A DNA stretch of 64,000 nucleotides from Pseudoxanthomonas wuyuanensis (GCF_900215535.1 NZ_OCND01000008.1:165088-229087); one strand, 5' to 3'; shown: positions 7,994 to 17,206, counted from the stretch's first letter. Program-made: numbers and translations. The notes: generated from the sequence alone by a model not told the origin.

Positions 7994-8671
7994 ATGCAGT
8001 ACCAGTTGCGCGATGGCCTGTCATTCTGTTTTGTTGACGAACATCCTGTATTCCTGGACATACGGAACGATCGCTATTTCATGCTACCTGCAGCACTTGA
8101 ATGTGCATTTACTGCACATATCAACGGTCAGATACCGCTTGCAACTTCGCTCTCCGAGCTGCTTGGCAGCAATGAACAGAACGCAGAAGAATCACTTCAA
8201 AGCAGAAGCTCATGGGGTGACGAACCGGCCACGCGCAGTGCGATGGAGGAGCAGACGGCGGACGAAATGCTGTCCATCCGTGTGTTCTTGGAGGTTCTTC
8301 TGACCGTCATCAAGATCAGAATCCACCTCAAGACAATGGGCCTCGAAGATGCACTGAGAGACCTGGCTACCCATCGCAAGAGGAAGGCGATTCTCGCCGA
8401 AGCAGCCATCTTCAAGTCCATTGAATCAAGCATCACAACTGCAACAAAGCAGTTTCTTCGTGCGCGGAGGCTGGTTCCAATCAAATCGACGTGCCTACTC
8501 GACTCGCTTGCGCTGGCGACATACCTGGCGAACCGCCGTCTTCCAGCGAAGCTTGTATTCGGCGTGATGCTCTCGCCCTTCTCGGCTCATTGCTGGGTCC
8601 AGTTCCGCGATATCGCCTTGAACGAAACTGTCACAGAAACCGCAGCCCATACGCAGATCCTGGTGTGGTGA
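7994..8671 (+). CDS. lasso peptide B protein: leader-binding domain fused to cysteine protease
   Basis: 225 residues from the ATG at 7994 (GGGAGG upstream). Residues 1-80 look like a PqqD-like recognition element that binds the leader: LSFCFVDEHPVFLDIRNDRY, FMLPAALECAFT. The C-terminal part is a transglutaminase-like protease with the expected triad: Cys167 (KSTCLLDSLAL), His199 (SAHCWVQ) and Asp206 (FRDIALN). It should cut the precursor after Lys26. The fused form is typical of proteobacterial clusters. Its stop overlaps the ATG of the cyclase gene by one base, indicating translational coupling. Confidence 0.9.
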   Translation: MQYQLRDGLSFCFVDEHPVFLDIRNDRYFMLPAALECAFTAHINGQIPLATSLSELLGSNEQNAEESLQSRSSWGDEPATRSAMEEQTADEMLSIRVFLEVLLTVIKIRIHLKTMGLEDALRDLATHRKRKAILAEAAIFKSIESSITTATKQFLRARRLVPIKSTCLLDSLALATYLANRRLPAKLVFGVMLSPFSAHCWVQFRDIALNETVTETAAHTQILVW

Positions 8672-10437
8672 TGGGGTACAAGTTCATCGCGCTCGTATCC
8701 GACGGGAACCAGGAGATTCCGCTTGTCAATGCCGGCGCGCTGGAAGCGCTCGGCATGAAGTGTTGTCTGACGCAAGATCGCCTGCACGTTTTCGTCGCAA
8801 GTGGAACGCCCACGATCCTCGTTCCCGGCCGAGGACTGCTGATAGGCCATCTGTTTACCCTGAGTGGGCAGCCCGTCACCGGAGAGTTGATCTTTGACCG
8901 GACGGACAAGTCGCTCCAGACGCATCTCCTGGATAGCTTTTGGGGCGAATACGTGGTTGTAGAGCCGCAGCAAGCCGACGGCTCTGGCGCCAGGTTCCTG
9001 CGCGACCCCTCCGGCGGTCTGCCGTGCTTCTACGGCCTTCATTCGGGCGGCCGGTTTGTCACCTCCAGCGTGTCCATTGCATGCGATCTTGGCCTTTGCA
9101 GCCGGGAAGTGGATTGGGACTTCGTCATGCATGCGCTGGTCTACCCCTATCTCAGATCCGAGCGGACAGCATTACGTGGAATCAGGGAATTGCTTCAAGG
9201 TTGCTCCCTGGACATCAGGGGAGGACAAGCATCCACGACAATCATATGGTCCCCTTGGACATTCGTTGCGCCGAACCGACGCCTCACCAGCACTCGCGAA
9301 GCGACATCCATCGTGCGCAGCGCCGTTTCGCTGGCCGTCAAAGCATGGGCCGAGATAGATCGGTCTATCCTCCTTGAACTCTCAGGTGGGCTCGATTCCT
9401 CAATCGTTGCAGCCTGCCTGCGCGAAGCCGATGCCAGGACGATCTGCTGCACCATGGTGGCGCCGGTACCCGGAACGGATGAGCGGCAGTACGCGAGGCA
9501 GGTGGCGGATCACCACCAGTTCGAACTGCTGTCCGCGGATATCGATCTGGAAAATGCCCGATTTGAATTCCCACCGCCGCAGGATTCGACTGTGCCAGGA
9601 ATGGGAATCCTCCATCACCCCGTCGACTCCGCGGTCGCCGCGCTTGCAGGCACGCTCGACGTGGCTAGCCTCTTCTCCGGCGCTGGAGGCGACTCCATCT
9701 TCTGCTACCTACGGGGCGCCACACCTGCAGCGGATGCATTCAAGGAACGGGGAATGTCCGCCGGTATCACCGCTATCCGGGATCTGTCCACCCTCCATCA
9801 ATGCTCCCTGACACAAGCCGGCAGATTGGCGCTCAGGAAGCTCATTCGCGGTCCCAAGCCGCATTGGAAACCGGTCCACGAGGGCGTTGACCCGACGAGA
9901 CGCAGCATTCCCTTCGATGCGCATCCGTGGTTCGACACGCCGGAGAATGCACTGCCGGGAGACCAGGAGCGGATATCCGACCTGGCTGGAACACAGTCGT
10001 TCCGTGATGGGGTGGCGCGCAGCGCTCGCTGGCCAATGCGTTACCCGCTTCTCTCGCAGCCAGTCATGGAGGCGTGCCTAAGGGTACCCACCTGGATGTG
10101 GATCGCCGGGGGCAGGAACAGGTCCATTGCGCGATCCGCGTTCTCGGATGCACTGCCCAGTGGAGTATTGAACCGCAGAAGCAAGGGCACGTACACCAGG
10201 TACTACGCGGCCATCCACGACAGACACCGGGACGCCATGCTGAGCTTCCTGATGGATGGCATGCTCGCATCGCGCGGCCTGCTCGATCTGGATGAACTCA
10301 GACGAGAAGCGGCATCCGCCCATCACCCGGAGCGTTCGCTGAACACGCGACTGTTCGATCTTTGCATGGTCGAGAACTGGGTGCGTCATCAGGGAGGTCC
10401 ATCAGCCCCCCGCCGGCTGCCCGCGTCAGCCGTGTAG
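8671..10437 (+). CDS. lasso peptide cyclase C (asparagine synthetase B-like)
   Basis: 588 residues. The ATG at 8671 overlaps the B stop. The N-terminal ~200 residues are a glutamine-amidotransferase-like fold without an N-terminal catalytic Cys. The C-terminal part is an asparagine synthase domain with the ATP-pyrophosphatase loop LSGGLDSSIVAACL near residue 237 and the SGAGGDSIFC segment further on. In lasso clusters this enzyme adenylates the ring Asp/Glu and forms the macrolactam with the Gly1 amine, here Glu7 of the core. The open frame extends upstream inside B, but those codons overlap B's catalytic region. Its end overlaps the convergent isopeptidase gene by 49 bases. Confidence 0.9.
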   Translation: MGYKFIALVSDGNQEIPLVNAGALEALGMKCCLTQDRLHVFVASGTPTILVPGRGLLIGHLFTLSGQPVTGELIFDRTDKSLQTHLLDSFWGEYVVVEPQQADGSGARFLRDPSGGLPCFYGLHSGGRFVTSSVSIACDLGLCSREVDWDFVMHALVYPYLRSERTALRGIRELLQGCSLDIRGGQASTTIIWSPWTFVAPNRRLTSTREATSIVRSAVSLAVKAWAEIDRSILLELSGGLDSSIVAACLREADARTICCTMVAPVPGTDERQYARQVADHHQFELLSADIDLENARFEFPPPQDSTVPGMGILHHPVDSAVAALAGTLDVASLFSGAGGDSIFCYLRGATPAADAFKERGMSAGITAIRDLSTLHQCSLTQAGRLALRKLIRGPKPHWKPVHEGVDPTRRSIPFDAHPWFDTPENALPGDQERISDLAGTQSFRDGVARSARWPMRYPLLSQPVMEACLRVPTWMWIAGGRNRSIARSAFSDALPSGVLNRRSKGTYTRYYAAIHDRHRDAMLSFLMDGMLASRGLLDLDELRREAASAHHPERSLNTRLFDLCMVENWVRHQGGPSAPRRLPASAV

Positions 10438-12566
10438 TGGCCACGCTTCATCAGGTTCCAGCGCGCGTACAGCGGTGCTTTCGCCGCATCCGGGCCCTCG
10501 TATCCCTGCAGCCAGAAGCGGAACCAGTCGACGTTCCGCTCGTACGCAGCCAGCTTGTGCTTTGGCTTGAACTTGATGTGCGGCTCGTCAGGGAACACGT
10601 ACATGTCCGCCCGCTTCATCCGGACAAGCGGAAGCGCGTACTCCACTGCCAGCAGGTATTCCTGTTCCGGCATCTGGAAAAGGATGGGCGCCCGGATGCT
10701 GTCCAGGTTGAAAACCGGAGACATCATCCGCCAGCGTTCAGGCGTTTCATCAAGCGGGCCGAGTTGCCAATTGCTCTTCACGCCGGTGCGAAATCCCTCT
10801 CTCAGGCTGTTGAACAGGTACCAGTTCGGCGTAAGCGATGGCGACGTAATCGAGGCCGCGGACAGCAGGCCGGAGCGCATGAGCGTCCACATCGTTACCT
10901 CGCTTCCGTAGCTCAAGCCACCCATGCCAACCCTGGAAGGATCTATCCGGCCATGTGCGGCTAGCGCGTCCACCGCGCCCTTGACCGCCGAAAGGCCCTG
11001 GTCGTAATACCTGACGACATCCAGATAGCCAGGATTCGCATTGATACACAGCGCCGATATTCCATGTCCGGCAAGTGTCATCAGTGGCCACTCGTCCCCG
11101 ACACCACCGCGCAAGAATCCCTCGCAGCTGTAGTACGTCACGAACAGCGGGGCACGCTCCGCGCCGGGCGCCGCGAACAGCCAGCCGGAGAACTCTTCCC
11201 CGTGCTCATCCTGCCATCGGAACAGTTCTGCTGGCACCGTTGCCGCAATATCTGATGCCAGCACGGCATTCGGCTCGAACAGCGGCGTTCTCCGGCCGGT
11301 TTCGATATCGATGGCCTCGAGCCGCGGCGGGCGATCGGCCTCCGCAGTGACGCACACCAGCGCGTCGGCCGAAACGCCGCATGGGACATCCTGGAACCGC
11401 TGTTGAGTGCTGTCCCCTCCCAGCAATCCACGAGACCGGACGACGAAATCGACAACGCCCCGTTTGACGTCCCACCGGTAGATCGACTGCGCTCTCCCTT
11501 CACGCCTGTCGGTGACGGTAAACAACACCTCGTCGTGCCCCGGACGCCACTGGAGCGCCGTGATGTTTCTGCCCGCGCACAGCGGATCCTGGCACGTCAC
11601 CACCTGGCCAGCCCGCGCGCTCGGCGCGATTGCGAGTTCGACATCCGGCTTGGAAAATCGCCCCGCCGCGTCGCCTACCCTCGTCAGCAGCGCAATGCGT
11701 TCGTCGTCGGGATTCTGCGCCCATTTCCAAGGCGTCAGATGCTCCGGCAACCCCAACGTTGACGGCGCCTGCCCGGGCGCCTCCGACGAACCGACATCCC
11801 GCACCTCCAGCGTTTCCAGGTCCAGTTCCTTCCAGCGGCTTCCCCTCTTGCCCAGCAATGGTCCCGGTTCGAACCACGGCCCCATGAAGCGCTGGGTCGC
11901 TGCCCTTCCCTGCAGCTGGCTAGAACGGAACAGCCCGGCGCCGACGAAGACCGTATCGTCGATGTGCACTCCGCTGTCGTATTCGGCCTGCTCCGCAGCG
12001 ATGATCTCCTCGCGGGTAGCACCCACGCTGTATCTCAGGACGGCGCCACCCCTGCCCAGTTCGAAGTCCCGGATGTCCGCCGGGTCTGACGTCATCGGTG
12101 CGGCACCGGATCCGTCCGCAGCGGCACGCCATACCTCGGCTTTTCCATCGAAGAGCGCGCGGTAGAAGATAGCGTGACCATCGTGCGCCCATATCGGGAT
12201 GGCAGGGATGGAAAGCCCCGTCGAATAGTCCCGAAGCGGAGTTCCGCCATCTGCGATTCTCCGCGGTGGCGCGCTCCCATCCACGTCCTGGATGTACCAG
12301 AACGTGTCATAGCGGTTGTGTTCGATCGATGCCTGCTCCACCCGGAAAGCAACGTGCCGTCCGTCCGGCGAGACGACCGGCCCGACTATGTCGGCCACTT
12401 CCAGCAACCTCTTCGGGGAAATGCGCACTGGCTGGGCCTCCGCGGCGAAGGAAAGCAGCGACGCGCATAGCAGCGCAACCGCTACAACGCCCGGATACCC
12501 GGTGCGACTACCGGAGGCCGCCGGCACGCGCACATCCATGCAGACCAAACCTGCATCACCAGTCAC
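10389..12566 (-). CDS. lasso peptide isopeptidase, S9 prolyl-oligopeptidase type (AtxE2-like)
   Basis: 725 residues from a GTG at 12566 placed 10 bases after the receptor stop, with TGAGG as ribosome site; an ATG at 12539 is an alternative. A signal segment (VVAVALLCASLLSFAAEAQ) is followed by a beta-propeller region and a C-terminal alpha/beta hydrolase. The nucleophile is in GGLSYGSEV near residue 550, the His in DEPHIKF. The usual acid position reads MPEQEYL, with Glu rather than Asp, as I recall for AtxE2. Such enzymes open the isopeptide bond of their cognate lasso peptide. The pairing with a TonB receptor suggests import and turnover of the peptide. Confidence 0.85.
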   Translation of the reverse strand: MTGDAGLVCMDVRVPAASGSRTGYPGVVAVALLCASLLSFAAEAQPVRISPKRLLEVADIVGPVVSPDGRHVAFRVEQASIEHNRYDTFWYIQDVDGSAPPRRIADGGTPLRDYSTGLSIPAIPIWAHDGHAIFYRALFDGKAEVWRAAADGSGAAPMTSDPADIRDFELGRGGAVLRYSVGATREEIIAAEQAEYDSGVHIDDTVFVGAGLFRSSQLQGRAATQRFMGPWFEPGPLLGKRGSRWKELDLETLEVRDVGSSEAPGQAPSTLGLPEHLTPWKWAQNPDDERIALLTRVGDAAGRFSKPDVELAIAPSARAGQVVTCQDPLCAGRNITALQWRPGHDEVLFTVTDRREGRAQSIYRWDVKRGVVDFVVRSRGLLGGDSTQQRFQDVPCGVSADALVCVTAEADRPPRLEAIDIETGRRTPLFEPNAVLASDIAATVPAELFRWQDEHGEEFSGWLFAAPGAERAPLFVTYYSCEGFLRGGVGDEWPLMTLAGHGISALCINANPGYLDVVRYYDQGLSAVKGAVDALAAHGRIDPSRVGMGGLSYGSEVTMWTLMRSGLLSAASITSPSLTPNWYLFNSLREGFRTGVKSNWQLGPLDETPERWRMMSPVFNLDSIRAPILFQMPEQEYLLAVEYALPLVRMKRADMYVFPDEPHIKFKPKHKLAAYERNVDWFRFWLQGYEGPDAAKAPLYARWNLMKRGHYTADAGSRRGADGPP

Positions 12567-12576
12567 GTCGGAAGCC

Positions 12577-15087
12577 TCACCAATGCTTGGACACTGCGAC
12601 GCTCAGAAACCGGCCGATGGCCGAGTAGTTCGTCGAGTCGTAAGGGACATCGGTCATCGCAACAGGCGCATACAGGGGAGGCTCCCTGTTGAGCAGGTTC
12701 TGGCCAATGAGCGAAATCTCCAGCCCCGACCACGGACCATGGCGTCCATCAACCACGTAGCGGATTGTCGCGTCGACCGTTGTGAATGAAGACGTCCGCT
12801 TACCCGTCGTGCGGTCGGCTACGCCATCAATATGGTTGGCGAACATCGATGCCGTGAGGCTGCCGTTGTCCCAGACGGCACCAAGCCGGGCGCTGACCTT
12901 TGCGGGATAGAACAGCGTGCCCGACAGGTCGAAGGGCGGTTGATTCGCGGTGTTTCTCTGCGAGCTGTCCAGCCAGCTTGCCGAGCCGCGAAGCGTCAGC
13001 CGTCCCGTACCTAGGTCCATCCGGTAGCTACCGCTCAAATCGACACCCTCGATGCGCTGCCGCATCGCATTGGCGTATTGGCCGTATGCAATGGCCACCA
13101 CCTTGTCCGGGTCGTAATCGGCGCCGGCGTAGTTGTAGAACGCATGGGAGTAGGTGGCCAGGACCGCTGCCAGTTCCTCTGCATCCGGGGAGTACAGGAT
13201 AAAATCGGCCAGCGCGGGATTGCTCAGGCTCTGGCTGTACACCGGTAATGGCTGTATCACCCGTTGGTCATAGTTGATGCGGAACCACGTCAGCTCTGCT
13301 TCAAGCGCCGGCAGCGCAGCCGGATGGAAGGCCAATGAGGTCGTCAAGGTGTTCGCGCGCTCCGGCTCCAGCTCAGGGTTGCCGCCGAAGGCCATCAGTA
13401 CCGTGGCGTCAGAAGGATACCCCGCCCCGCCTACCGCGCTGGCCGTCCAAAGGCCCGCAATCCGGTTTGCATACAGTTGGCTCAGCATCGGCGCCTTGAA
13501 GGATTCGCCCCAGGACGCCTTCAAGGTGAGGTCGGGACCGGGGCTATAGATCACTCCGAGCTTGGGAGTGGTGACACTGCCAAAGCTGTCGTAGTCCTCT
13601 CCGCGCAACGCGGCAGACAGCACCAGCCTGCGGACGCCGGCAACACCCATGTCCGGGCCGACCAGCGGCAGATTCAATTCGCCATACGCATGGCGGCTGC
13701 TTTGCCGGCCGCCTTCGCGGGTGCCGCGCAGATAGGAGATGTTTTCGTAATCACTCCTACGGTTTCCGGCGCCCACTGCCAGTCGCGCCTCGCCACCCGG
13801 TAGCGTGAACAATGGGCCTTCCGCTCCCGCCTCAAACGATTCGCTTTCATTGCAATAGCAGGAGTGAAGCGCAAGGGTGGATGCATTGGTCCCCGCCACC
13901 ACCATCTGCGTCCTGTTGACGTTCCTGTCTTTTCCCCATGCCGCCCCGACCGTCACTACCCAGCCGCCGGGAAGTGAAAACTCCATGCCTGGCGCCACGG
14001 ACGTGGTGGTGGTTTCCGAGAAGTTCTCGTAGTAGAACGCTCCGTAGTTTTGGTACCAGGCCTGGCTCCGTTCTGTCCGGAAGGCATCCAGCTGAAATTC
14101 GGCGCGGTCGCCCAATGCTTGATGCGCGCTGAGCAGGCCGCTGCCGAGGTCACTTCCTGGATAGAGAACGAACGGCTCGTCCATGTGCGCCGTGTAACGG
14201 CGTTGGCCGGCGTGAATCGGGTCGACCGTGCTGTCCTTGTAGGTGGCTATCAGCCCGCCACTTGCCCAGGCCGTACCGGCAACCGCGGCGTACTCCCGGG
14301 TTGTCAGCCCGCCGTCCGTGGCTCCGCCATGGCGGGTGCTGAGGGTCACCCCGTCGAAGTCGCGTTTGAGCACCACATTGCCAACGCCCGCAACCGCGTC
14401 GGAGCCGTAGATGGCCGACGCACCGTCGGCGACGATATCAATGCGCTCCACCGCGGCGACCGGAATGGCGCTGATGTCCACCGCCTGGCCGAAGCCGCTG
14501 TTGGGCAGACGCCGGCCATTCAATAGCGTCAGCGTGGCATCCGCACCGATGCCCCGCAGATTCAGGCTGGATCCGCCGGTGGCGTTCTGGTTGTAGGTGT
14601 TGCCGGAACCGGTTGCCGTCACCACGCCGGGATTCTGCCCGCCACTGAAGTTTTGCGGAATGTTCCGGATGACCTCACCCAGGTCCGCGAAGCCTTCCTC
14701 CCGGATCCGTTCGCTGCCAATCGTGATGACCGGCGATGGCGTTGTCCCGCCACGGATGCGTGTGCCGGTAACGATGATCGACTCCAGGTTGGTTGCTGCT
14801 GGTTCCGGTCCTGCCGCCGGCAGCGGCCTGTCGGCACTGCTTGAATCCGCGTGGGTCGCTGGCGGGTCGACGTTGGCGTCCACCTCCTCCGTCACCTGCG
14901 CCGCGGTGCCGTACAGCGGCAGCAGCGATGCCACGGGCACCTCGATTTTGGTGTCGATGGGCTCAGTGCCTGCCTGGGATTGCGCGACCACGGCTGTGGC
15001 CTCCTGGGCCGGGGCCAGACCGGTCGTGCCGGTGGTGACAGCAAGCAAGGCGATGGAAAGAGCTTTCCGTGAACTGCTTCTCTTCAT
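12577..15087 (-). CDS. TonB-dependent outer-membrane receptor of the lasso cluster
   Basis: 836 residues. The ATG at 15087 is preceded by AAGGA; 22 further open codons upstream lack such a site. The signal peptide is MKRSSSRKALSIALLAVTTG. A TonB-box-like IIVTGTRIRG leads into the plug (IREEGFADLGEVIRNIPQNF, LNLRGIGADATLTLLNGRR, ERIDIVADGASAIYGSDAVA). The 22-strand barrel region ends with AIGRFLSVAVSKHW, a terminal aromatic. It is followed by the isopeptidase gene in one transcription unit, so uptake of the threaded lasso peptide or a lasso-metal complex is likely. Two CTACGTT palindromes lie upstream. Confidence 0.9.
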   Translation of the reverse strand: MKRSSSRKALSIALLAVTTGTTGLAPAQEATAVVAQSQAGTEPIDTKIEVPVASLLPLYGTAAQVTEEVDANVDPPATHADSSSADRPLPAAGPEPAATNLESIIVTGTRIRGGTTPSPVITIGSERIREEGFADLGEVIRNIPQNFSGGQNPGVVTATGSGNTYNQNATGGSSLNLRGIGADATLTLLNGRRLPNSGFGQAVDISAIPVAAVERIDIVADGASAIYGSDAVAGVGNVVLKRDFDGVTLSTRHGGATDGGLTTREYAAVAGTAWASGGLIATYKDSTVDPIHAGQRRYTAHMDEPFVLYPGSDLGSGLLSAHQALGDRAEFQLDAFRTERSQAWYQNYGAFYYENFSETTTTSVAPGMEFSLPGGWVVTVGAAWGKDRNVNRTQMVVAGTNASTLALHSCYCNESESFEAGAEGPLFTLPGGEARLAVGAGNRRSDYENISYLRGTREGGRQSSRHAYGELNLPLVGPDMGVAGVRRLVLSAALRGEDYDSFGSVTTPKLGVIYSPGPDLTLKASWGESFKAPMLSQLYANRIAGLWTASAVGGAGYPSDATVLMAFGGNPELEPERANTLTTSLAFHPAALPALEAELTWFRINYDQRVIQPLPVYSQSLSNPALADFILYSPDAEELAAVLATYSHAFYNYAGADYDPDKVVAIAYGQYANAMRQRIEGVDLSGSYRMDLGTGRLTLRGSASWLDSSQRNTANQPPFDLSGTLFYPAKVSARLGAVWDNGSLTASMFANHIDGVADRTTGKRTSSFTTVDATIRYVVDGRHGPWSGLEISLIGQNLLNREPPLYAPVAMTDVPYDSTNYSAIGRFLSVAVSKHW

Positions 15088-15253
15088 TCCGCGTCCTTCG
15101 TTCTTCGTCTGAGGGACGGCAGCAGCAGTTGCTTGGACGCACCCCAGCAACACGCCGCGCCGCTAGCGTTAGATGTAGCGGTTTGCCCTTTTTCCCCGCG
15201 TCACTTCCGGCTCAATTGCCCCTGTTCGGAACCGACGGAAAAAGGGATCAAAA

Positions 15254-15268
15254 CTACGTTAAACGTAG
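15254..15268. promoter_or_regulatory. XRE-type palindromic operator, copy 1
   Basis: CTACGTTAAACGTAG, a 15-bp palindrome with only the central base unpaired. It lies 167 bases upstream of the TonB receptor ATG and 87 bases before the first XRE gene, in the divergent interval. The same motif occurs at 15281 and 15785. Two XRE genes adjoin the sites, so autoregulation plus control of the receptor is inferred. Confidence 0.75.
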
Positions 15269-15278
15269 CTAACCGAAA

Positions 15279-15297
15279 TACTACGTTTAACGTAGTA
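15279..15297. promoter_or_regulatory. XRE-type palindromic operator, copy 2
   Basis: TACTACGTTTAACGTAGTA is palindromic over 19 bp except the central base. Its centre is 27 bp from the centre of copy 1, between two and three helical turns, compatible with cooperative dimer binding. It sits about 60 bases before the first XRE start, and an almost identical site sits at the same distance before the second XRE gene. Confidence 0.78.
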
Positions 15298-15354
15298 TCC
15301 GAGTCAAGTTCCCGCCCGGATGCTTCCGCATAGTCGGATTTCCGGGTATGCGAT

Positions 15355-15702
15355 ATGGCTGACAAGGAACAGGTTGCTATCTATGGACGTCGTCTACGCG
15401 AGGCGCGGGAGAGCATTGGCATCTCGTTGGAAGACTTGGGGGTCGCAGTCGGCCTGGATCCATCCGGCGCCAGCGGCCGTCTCAGCCGTTACGAAAACGG
15501 CATCCACCAACCCAAGCTGGGTCTGCAGAGATTGCTGGCACGAGCCCTGCAGAAACCGCTGGCCTACTTCTACGCCGAAAATGACGAGCTAGCGCAACTG
15601 ATCTCCAACTTCGGGCGCAGAGACGAGCCCGGGCTGAGGCCTATCGAGATTAAGAAGAAGGGAAAGGGAAAGGGAAAGGGGAAGGGGAAGCGAGGCTCGT
15701 AG
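15355..15702 (+). CDS. XRE-family regulator with Lys/Gly-rich tail
   Basis: 115 residues, ATG at 15355. The helix-turn-helix covers YGRRLREARESIGISLEDLG, DPSGASGRLSRYENGIHQPK and LQRLLARALQKPLAYFYAEN. The C terminus is a low-complexity basic tail, KKKGKGKGKGKGKRGS, encoded by a GGAAAG-type microsatellite at about 15657-15690 that could change length by slippage. About 75% of the HTH is shared with the gene at 15861, and the 60 bases upstream, including the operator, are also similar, so the two are a tandem duplication. It probably binds the CTACGTT palindromes and regulates the receptor. Confidence 0.85.
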   Translation: MADKEQVAIYGRRLREARESIGISLEDLGVAVGLDPSGASGRLSRYENGIHQPKLGLQRLLARALQKPLAYFYAENDELAQLISNFGRRDEPGLRPIEIKKKGKGKGKGKGKRGS

Positions 15703-15783
15703 ATACCAACCAACGGAGCGCTCCGTTGTCGTTTATGAGCCACGCGTAGTGCGACGCCAAATCGCTTGACCGGGCAATCAGAG

Positions 15784-15800
15784 ACTACGTTTAACGTAGT
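15784..15800. promoter_or_regulatory. XRE-type palindromic operator, copy 3
   Basis: ACTACGTTTAACGTAGT lies 61 bases before the GTG of the second XRE gene, the same placement as copy 2 before the first. After the palindrome both copies continue GTAT, and both share a CCGGA-GCTTCC block before their start codons, so gene and control region were duplicated together. Confidence 0.78.
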
Positions 15801-15860
15801 ATCGCAATGACACGCGCATCCGGAAGCTTCCCCATATGGAAGTCCGGGATACATGCAAGC

Positions 15861-16145
15861 GTGGTCGATAAAAAGTCGCTTCCCGTCTATAGCCGCCGAC
15901 TGCGTGAGGCGCGGGAAGCTCTTGGCATCTCTCAACGAACGTTGGGAATCCAGGCGGGGTTGGATGAATTCGTTGCCAGCACACGCGTCAATCGCTACGA
16001 AACAGGCGTACACCAACCCGACCTGCTGACGCTGCAGCGGCTGGCCAAGGTCCTCGGCCAGCCGGAGGCTTACTTCTATGCAGAGGACGACGAACTCGCG
16101 CAGCTGATCAAAGACTTCAAGCGCCAGGGCAAACACAAACGCTGA
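15861..16145 (+). CDS. XRE-family regulator, tandem duplicate
   Basis: 94 residues from GTG at 15861. This start is chosen because VVDKKSLPVYSRRLREAREA aligns base for base with the start of the paralogue at 15355; an upstream ATG at 15807 would translate the duplicated leader DNA. The HTH is YSRRLREAREALGISQRTLG, then STRVNRYETGVHQPDLLTLQ, then VLGQPEAYFYAEDDELAQLI. It lacks the Lys/Gly tail of its twin. The pair may form homo- or heterodimers at the shared palindromes. Confidence 0.83.
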   Translation: MVDKKSLPVYSRRLREAREALGISQRTLGIQAGLDEFVASTRVNRYETGVHQPDLLTLQRLAKVLGQPEAYFYAEDDELAQLIKDFKRQGKHKR

Positions 16146-16222
16146 CGCTGCACCTCGCGCGCCCAGTTCCGGGGAATAGACCATCAAGCAGCCGCAGCTA
16201 CGGACGTAAGTGAACTCTGAAG

Positions 16223-17206
16223 CTAGCGCTCCAGCTTGAACTTCGTTTCCAGAAATACGCTTTCCCGATGGAAGTCCAGAAATTTACGCTGGCCCTCAGA
16301 GAAGGAGCCGACATTGATTGCGACATCCGGGTCAATGCCCATACGGCGTAGTGATTCACCATGGGCAACGGGGGAAACCAGTACTCTGCCGTCGTTCTGG
16401 AAACTTATGAATCCACGGTCGAACAGATGATCGATGCTAGGGGTGAGCAACAATCCGTTCTCGCCATCCAACCTTTCGTCGTTGGTCGAGTCGCGCCATG
16501 GCTTACAGTGGCTCGCGCGCAGGTGTTCGATTCGGTCCACACGGGTAACGCGACAGGCATGTTCCAGCTTCCGGACGTTCTGTTTGAACAATCCCTGCCC
16601 CCGACGCGCCATCACAATTGCCTTCCTGGTTGTCTCCGGAACTGTGGAATCTTGTGTTACCACCTGTAGCTCGTGCTCTTCCCATTCGAGCAACCCCACG
16701 GCGATGGACGGCTGCACCGCGTCGGCGACACGGCTGGCTTGCACGATATTTCGAGCTTCTCGCCCAATGATGTCCACCAGCGTAACAGCGAATCTGTCAG
16801 ATACCGAGGTAAGGTAGACGCTCTGCAAGCCATGACCGTTGGATTGCAGGGGTGCATATCGCTTTGGAAGCTCTGGCGCCAATAGCGCCATGTGGTCAGC
16901 AGGCTTTACCGGCCCCCGCAGTTCTACGAACCGGACATCCACCCGCCACCCGATCTTGTCCCAGTACGCGCCTGACAGGCCAAATGCCAGCGGCTTGGGC
17001 GCTTCATAGGCGTGGGAAGCAGCGATCCCAATAGCCTTGACGAGGCCGTCTGCGTACGAAAAGACCACATCGCTTGGCGCGACTTCACGCATGAAGTCGT
17101 AGAAGGCATTGCTATGACCATTGGCCTTGCGCTTCGGCGACCACATGTAGCCGCCCGGCACTTCGTGTCGGTACGTCTGCTTCTGGTTGACCCACCAATA
17201 TCGCAT
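16223..17206 (-). CDS. HNH endonuclease with EVE-like N-terminal domain
   Basis: 327 residues. The C-terminal third has an HNH_2-type nuclease: EHLRASHCKPWRDSTNDERL, then DGENGLLLTPSIDHLFDRGF, with His, Asn and His in the expected places. The N-terminal ~130 residues start MRYWWVNQKQTYRHEVPGGY and continue WSPKRKA...DVVFSYADGLVKAIGIA, a pattern seen in EVE/PUA-like modified-base readers. Such fusions are viewed as type IV-like modification-dependent restriction enzymes. It stands alone next to the lasso cluster regulators, convergent with the second XRE gene. The nuclease call is firm, the EVE call moderate. Confidence 0.78.
   Translation of the reverse strand: MRYWWVNQKQTYRHEVPGGYMWSPKRKANGHSNAFYDFMREVAPSDVVFSYADGLVKAIGIAASHAYEAPKPLAFGLSGAYWDKIGWRVDVRFVELRGPVKPADHMALLAPELPKRYAPLQSNGHGLQSVYLTSVSDRFAVTLVDIIGREARNIVQASRVADAVQPSIAVGLLEWEEHELQVVTQDSTVPETTRKAIVMARRGQGLFKQNVRKLEHACRVTRVDRIEHLRASHCKPWRDSTNDERLDGENGLLLTPSIDHLFDRGFISFQNDGRVLVSPVAHGESLRRMGIDPDVAINVGSFSEGQRKFLDFHRESVFLETKFKLER

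Noticed and set aside
15570..16187. Minus-strand frame of about 200 codons across both XRE genes
   Set aside because: It runs antisense through two clear helix-turn-helix genes and their operator and contains a Pro/Phe repeat that is only the complement of the GGAAAG microsatellite.
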